Shown here: positions 60,614-64,000 of the stretch, one piece after another
Layout of the letters: each line of letters opens with the position of its first letter
How positions within the stretch are numbered: position 1 is the first letter of the stretch
NCBI GenBank assembly: GCA_963847945.1
Contig: CAWKBX010000009.1
Span: forward strand, 434,001-498,000
Direction of reading: 5' to 3'
DNA: 64,000 nt
DNA from: JANMJD01 sp963847945
GTDB taxonomy: Bacteria; Actinomycetota; Acidimicrobiia; Acidimicrobiales; Ilumatobacteraceae
Program-made: the position numbers and the translations under genes
The notes under the pieces: generated by a model
What the model was told of the DNA's origin: nothing
Database searches by the model: none
Seen by the model: only the letters and a program-made list of their open reading frames with translations

Positions 60614-61198
60614 TCAGCCGGCGAGCTTGCCCAACTCGGCGATCTCGGACTCCTGGCCGGCGACGATCACTCCAGCGAGGGTGCGGACGTCGGCGTTGCT
60701 ACCGGCGGTTTGCACCTCTTTGGCCATCTTTACCGCCCCGGTGTGGTGGGCGATCATCATCGTCGCCCACATCGTGTCGAACCCGGAGCCCTTGGCCTGG
60801 TTGAGAACGTCCATCTGCTCGACCGACATCATCCCTTCCATCTCCGACATCAGGTGGCCGTCCGAGGTGTCCATCACCATCGACGTGCCCCACGCCGTCA
60901 ACCAGCCGGTCATCTGCTTGATCTCGGGATCTTGGGCGGCCTTGATCCGCTTGGCGATATCGACGATCGCCGGGCTCGCCCCGATGGCCGGGTCAAGTGC
61001 GATCTCGGCCATCTCGATCGCCTGCTCATGGTGGGGGATCATCGCCTGAGCGAACTCGACGTCGGCGTCGTTGAACCCCGCGCTCGATGCATCTGCGGCG
61101 GCCGCGGCCGGTTCGTCAGTGGCGTCGGTTGAACCGCCCGACCCGCCGCACCCGGCAAGCGCAAGAACAACTATGAGAGAGAGGACACGGCGTCGCAT
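60614..61198 (-). CDS. DUF305 lipoprotein (copper-associated type)
   Basis: A 194-aa exported lipoprotein. ATG 61198 begins MRRRVLSLIVVLALAGCGGS; the lipobox LAGC places Cys at about residue 17. The DUF305 domain has paired metal-binding-like His/Met motifs: QAMIPHHEQAIEMAEIA and MMIAHHTGAVKMAKEV, with a Met-rich centre (LMSEMEGMMSVEQMD). The family is often found with copper resistance genes. A 19-bp dyad 20 nt upstream is shared with the BlaI/CopCD promoter region. Confidence 0.92.
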   Translation of the reverse strand: MRRRVLSLIVVLALAGCGGSGGSTDATDEPAAAAADASSAGFNDADVEFAQAMIPHHEQAIEMAEIALDPAIGASPAIVDIAKRIKAAQDPEIKQMTGWLTAWGTSMVMDTSDGHLMSEMEGMMSVEQMDVLNQAKGSGFDTMWATMMIAHHTGAVKMAKEVQTAGSNADVRTLAGVIVAGQESEIAELGKLAG

Positions 61199-61217
61199 TG
61201 AAACTCCTTCGGACGGT

Positions 61218-61236
61218 CTACGACACAGTGTAGTAG
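61218..61236 (-). promoter_or_regulatory. Operator-like dyad upstream of DUF305 gene
   Basis: On the minus strand the site reads CTACTACACTGTGTCGTAG, a dyad CTAC-ACAC/GTGT-GTAG with three unpaired positions. Sixteen of 19 bases match the site at 63120-63138 next to the BlaI-family gene. Its place just upstream of the start suggests repression. Confidence 0.65.
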
Positions 61237-61265
61237 TCGGCCGGGGAGTCCCCGGCGCGGTCGGT

Positions 61266-63086
61266 CTATGCCTCGGCCCAGATTCCGAGCGACGCTCCCG
61301 TTTTCGGCCCGACAATCCCGTCGACAGCCAGGCTGCGGGCGGCTTCCGCGGCCCGAACTGCGACATCGGTCGCCTCATCGAACGTGCCGGTGGGTTCGGC
61401 AGCGGCGAAGCCGTTGCGCACCAGCGCGGCCTGCAGACAGCGCACCGGCTCCCCCGAGTCGCCGAGGCGCAACGTGGCCGAGATCGTGCAGGGCAGCGTC
61501 GTCGGCGGGGTGGCGAGCGGCGGCGGCGACGTGACGATCACCACCAGACTCGACGACGTCGGTTCCGGCGTTGCCGACCCGGCGTCGTCGGCGGCCGACG
61601 CCGGGGACGACACGACCAGGGCCGCTGTGACCCCGATGACCAGGGCACCGACGGCGAGTTCGGTGACCATCGCCCGCCGCAACGTATCGACCGTCCGCGG
61701 GCCGACGACTCCCGAGGCGAAGCGGCGCGTCACCCGCTTCCGGTTGACGTCGGCCACCTTGAGCATCAATCCGACGATCACCAGTTTGAGCAGCATCAAC
61801 CGCCCGTGGGTCCCGTTGAACAGGCCCGATATTCCCCCGACCAGCCGCCATGCCTGCAACACCCCGGTGATCACGATCACCAGCACGAGCCGACCGGCGA
61901 GCCAGGCGAAGCGCCCGACCACCGCAACCAACACGTCACCCTCACACGAGCGGGCGACGATGAACGCCATCATGCCCAGCGCGCCCAGCCACATCGCTGC
62001 GGCGCCGTGATGCCCGACATCGAGCGGAATACCGATCAGCGACCAGCGCTGCGACGCCGAGTGGCCCGCATACGCCCAGGTCACCAGCATCAACACACTG
62101 ATCCCCACGGCACCGACCCAGCGGTGCTCGTCGTCCAACGAAGGAGCGAGAAACACCACCCCGGCGAGCACCGCAACAAGGACCACCCGAATGAGTAGGG
62201 CGGCACCCGCGTCGGTATGCAATGCACCATTCAGCTTGCCCGTCGAGGCGAACGGCGACCTTCCTGCGATGTCGCCGGCGATCACCAACAGCTGACCGAT
62301 CGCGGCGATCGCCGACGCGGCAACCGACCAACCAACCAACCGTCGAACGCCGCCTTGACCCCACACGGCCGGCCACACAAAGGTCGCCATCACTCCGACG
62401 CCGGCAATCAACGCCATCGCCAGATAAGCGATCAACCGAAGCAGCCAGCGCACCGCGCTGGGGGTCGATCCGGAGGCCTCGACGCTTTCCGGGACGGCAC
62501 TCGACACCACCGAGGTCGTGTCAATCAGGGTCGAGGACACCGTCGTATCGCCGGCCGTTTCGCCGGTACCCGGCTCGACAGGCACGGCGACGGGCGCCGC
62601 CACGGTGACACCCGGGGCCACCGTCAGCACCGGAGGAACCGTGACCGCGGCCGCGACAACCGGGGCGACGGTCACTGCCGGGGCAATGGTCGCGACGGGG
62701 GCGGCGACGATGAAGCCGACTCGCCCGGTGATCGCATGTCCGTCGGAACCGACGAGCCGCCAACGAATCGAGACCTCGCCGGTCAGCGGCGGAAGCGGCA
62801 CGATCACCTCGCGATCGCCGTTGGCGCCGTAGCGGAAGTCGCCAAGGTCGCGGCGAGCACCGCTGGCCTCGACGAGCTGCACGCTGATGGTCTCCAGGGG
62901 CACCGACTTGGCGAAGACCAGGGTGATCTCGGCGGGAGCGGCATCGAGTGAGCTCCCGTCGCCGGGGATGCTCGACTCGATCGTGTTGTGGGCGGCCGCC
63001 AACCGAGGAGCCGCCACCATGCCGACCAATGACGCCACGATGACCACGAGCAGGTGGGCGAGGTGGCGGGCGGGGCGTTGAGTCAT
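61266..63086 (-). CDS. CopC-CopD copper-transport fusion with C-terminal peptidoglycan-binding-like domain
   Basis: A 606-aa membrane protein. ATG 63086 (MTQRPARHLAHLLVVIVASL) starts a signal sequence; after AAA comes HNTIESSIPGDGSSLDAAPA, the CopC domain with the N-terminal copper-binding His (to about 125, including RLVGSDGHAITGRVGF). A Val/Pro/Thr-rich linker leads to the CopD part with about eight transmembrane helices (about 215-500; TWAYAGHSASQ, IPLDVGHHGAAAMWLGALG with candidate His ligands). The last 70 residues (TLRLGDSGEPVRCLQAALVR, NGF, VDGIVGPKTGASLGIWAE) form a PG_binding_1-like domain, unusual for CopCD. Confidence 0.9.
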   Translation of the reverse strand: MTQRPARHLAHLLVVIVASLVGMVAAPRLAAAHNTIESSIPGDGSSLDAAPAEITLVFAKSVPLETISVQLVEASGARRDLGDFRYGANGDREVIVPLPPLTGEVSIRWRLVGSDGHAITGRVGFIVAAPVATIAPAVTVAPVVAAAVTVPPVLTVAPGVTVAAPVAVPVEPGTGETAGDTTVSSTLIDTTSVVSSAVPESVEASGSTPSAVRWLLRLIAYLAMALIAGVGVMATFVWPAVWGQGGVRRLVGWSVAASAIAAIGQLLVIAGDIAGRSPFASTGKLNGALHTDAGAALLIRVVLVAVLAGVVFLAPSLDDEHRWVGAVGISVLMLVTWAYAGHSASQRWSLIGIPLDVGHHGAAAMWLGALGMMAFIVARSCEGDVLVAVVGRFAWLAGRLVLVIVITGVLQAWRLVGGISGLFNGTHGRLMLLKLVIVGLMLKVADVNRKRVTRRFASGVVGPRTVDTLRRAMVTELAVGALVIGVTAALVVSSPASAADDAGSATPEPTSSSLVVIVTSPPPLATPPTTLPCTISATLRLGDSGEPVRCLQAALVRNGFAAAEPTGTFDEATDVAVRAAEAARSLAVDGIVGPKTGASLGIWAEA

Positions 63087-63119
63087 CGAGTGGGAAGCGC
63101 ACCGCAAGGCACGGCCCTG

Positions 63120-63138
63120 CATCTACACTGTGTCGGAG
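63120..63138 (+). promoter_or_regulatory. Operator-like dyad between CopCD and BlaI-family genes
   Basis: CATCTACACTGTGTCGGAG contains the core ACACTGTGT (63125-63133) shared exactly with the site before the DUF305 gene. It lies 34 nt upstream of the CopCD start and 70 nt upstream of the repressor start, able to control both directions. Confidence 0.6.
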
Positions 63139-63207
63139 ATTATCCGATCCGCACGACGGCTGCCCGGCATCCTGCCCGATGGATGGCCCACCACCCGAGA
63201 GGGAGCC

Positions 63208-63564
63208 ATGTCAAAACGACCCGACGGCGCCCTCGAACACGAGGTGCTCAACATCCTGTGGGACGTCGACACGGCGCTCGTCACGTCTGAGGTGCGCGAC
63301 CGTTTGACCGACGATCTCGCCTACACCAGCGTGGCGACAATCCTTGCCCGGCTCCAGGCCAAGGGCCTGGTGACACGCACCCCATCCGGACGGGGGTTCG
63401 CCTTCCGAGCGGTGGTCAACGAGTCGCAGCTGACGGCCCGGCGAATCAACGACGTCCTCGCCTCGACCCGCGATCGGCGGGCCGCGTTGGCCGGGTTCGT
63501 CGGCGGATTGTCGTCGCGCGATGTCAAGGCGCTGCGAGCCCTGCTCGAGCAACCCGACAGCTGA
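63208..63564 (+). CDS. BlaI/MecI/CopY-family transcriptional repressor
   Basis: A 118-aa winged-helix repressor from ATG 63208 (MSKRPDGALEHEVLNILWDV), with GGGAG upstream. DNA-binding part: VTSEVRDRLTDDLAYTSVAT, ILARLQAKGLVTRTPSGRGF; the C-terminal dimerisation part includes FVGGLSSRDVKALRALLEQ. It overlaps the M56 peptidase gene by one base (TGATG), the BlaI-BlaR1 layout, in which the peptidase inactivates the repressor. The copper genes next door suggest a copper or envelope-stress signal. Confidence 0.92.
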   Translation: MSKRPDGALEHEVLNILWDVDTALVTSEVRDRLTDDLAYTSVATILARLQAKGLVTRTPSGRGFAFRAVVNESQLTARRINDVLASTRDRRAALAGFVGGLSSRDVKALRALLEQPDS

Positions 63565-64000
63565 TGACCATGCTGTCGAGATTCGGCCCGCTGGCCACCA
63601 CGATCCTGCTCGGCGTGCTGGTCACCAGTGGCCACCGTCGACTCCCACCGCGCCTCGCCGCCCGCATGGCGATGGCAACCCTTGTGGCCATCACGCTCGC
63701 CGCAATTCCCTCGTTGTGGCTGCTCAGCCTGGGATTCCTGGCCCATGTTCCACTGGTAGGCTCCCGCCTGCAGTGGTGTGCGATGGTGCTCGGCATTCAT
63801 CACCAGGTGCCCGCGATCGCCGGTATTCCGGCGATCCTCGTATCGAGTGTCGGTCTCGCTCGCAGCGTGCGCGTGCTACGCCTGCATCGACGGGTGGTTT
63901 GCCACGACCCGGGAGCGATCGAGGTTGTCGACGGCACAGACGCCTACGCCGTCACGATTCCCGGTCGCGGCGGCCGAATCGTCATCTCGACGGCGATGTG
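63564..64000 (+). CDS. M56-family (BlaR1-type) membrane metallopeptidase, partial
   Basis: The reading frame opens with MTMLSRFGPLATTILLGVLV at 63564 and runs to the window edge (145 codons). Three hydrophobic segments (ATTILLGVLV, VAITLAAIPSLWLLSLGFLA, AIAGIPAILVSSVGLARSV) and then GAIEVVDGTDAYAVTIPGRG with RIVISTAM, the stretch that precedes the HExxH zinc motif in BlaR1/M56 proteins. The catalytic part lies outside the window. Confidence 0.85.
   Translation, partial: MTMLSRFGPLATTILLGVLVTSGHRRLPPRLAARMAMATLVAITLAAIPSLWLLSLGFLAHVPLVGSRLQWCAMVLGIHHQVPAIAGIPAILVSSVGLARSVRVLRLHRRVVCHDPGAIEVVDGTDAYAVTIPGRGGRIVISTAM

Overview
The window is 64 kb of high-GC chromosome with strongly G/C-biased third codon positions. 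The contiguous S10-spc ribosomal cluster, zinc-type S14, actinobacterial families (DUF3097, SWIM/SNF2 pair, TIGR03086, single-subunit cytochrome b558 Sdh, DUF559 proteins) and many GTG starts point to Actinomycetota. The Ala/Glu-rich tails on ribosomal proteins suggest an Acidimicrobiia/Ilumatobacter-like lineage; that last step is inference. No tRNA, rRNA, CRISPR array, complete IS or prophage was seen.

Layout. 1-11.2 kb (minus strand): rplC-rplD-rplW-rplB-rpsS-rplV-rpsC-rplP-rpmC-rpsQ-rplN-rplX-rplE-rpsN-rpsH-rplF-rplR-rpsE-rpmD-rplO-secY(partial), preceded by a leader with four hairpins and no rpsJ. L4 and L22 carry nearly identical extra C-terminal domains. 11.4-16.5 kb: two alpha/beta hydrolases, a DUF1508 protein and a GH2 glycosidase. 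16.8-20.1 kb: Tat-exported polysaccharide deacetylase (frameshifted), ECF sigma factor and a coupled membrane protein. 20.1-24.9 kb: HD hydrolase, ATPase_2/DUF234 protein, Mug glycosylase, Gfo/Idh oxidoreductase, HSL-type esterase. 24.9-26.1 kb: accessory patch with a long palindrome, a HEPN-like remnant and a VapBC-like pair. 26.2-32.7 kb: energy block (sdhCAB and K+-independent H+-pyrophosphatase). 32.77-33.80 kb: a DUF559 gene bracketed by inverted copies of a 48-bp palindrome. 33.8-46.6 kb: oxygenase, DedA, ADH, DUF3097, a PEP-mobile-domain protein, SCP2-like protein, Fpg/Nei, a second sigma/membrane-protein module, DeoD, LMW-PTP, TrmL, PobA-like hydroxylase, nitrobindin. 47-52.7 kb: transaldolase, PhyH-type oxygenase, thioredoxin, a NicX/NicD-like pair and an acyl-CoA dehydrogenase. 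53-60 kb: TIGR03086/WYL divergent pair, Fic remnant, amidohydrolase, SWIM protein and SNF2 helicase. 60-64 kb: a probable copper unit (DUF305 lipoprotein, CopC-CopD fusion, BlaI/CopY-type repressor, M56 peptidase) that shares a 19-bp operator-like dyad.

A recurring technical feature is that six otherwise conserved genes (rpmC, deacetylase, IPNS-like oxygenase, PhyH, thioredoxin, SWIM) are each broken by a single-base indel, mostly in or beside short G runs. Because essential genes are among them, sequence error is the simplest explanation, and these genes are annotated as their restored full-length forms.
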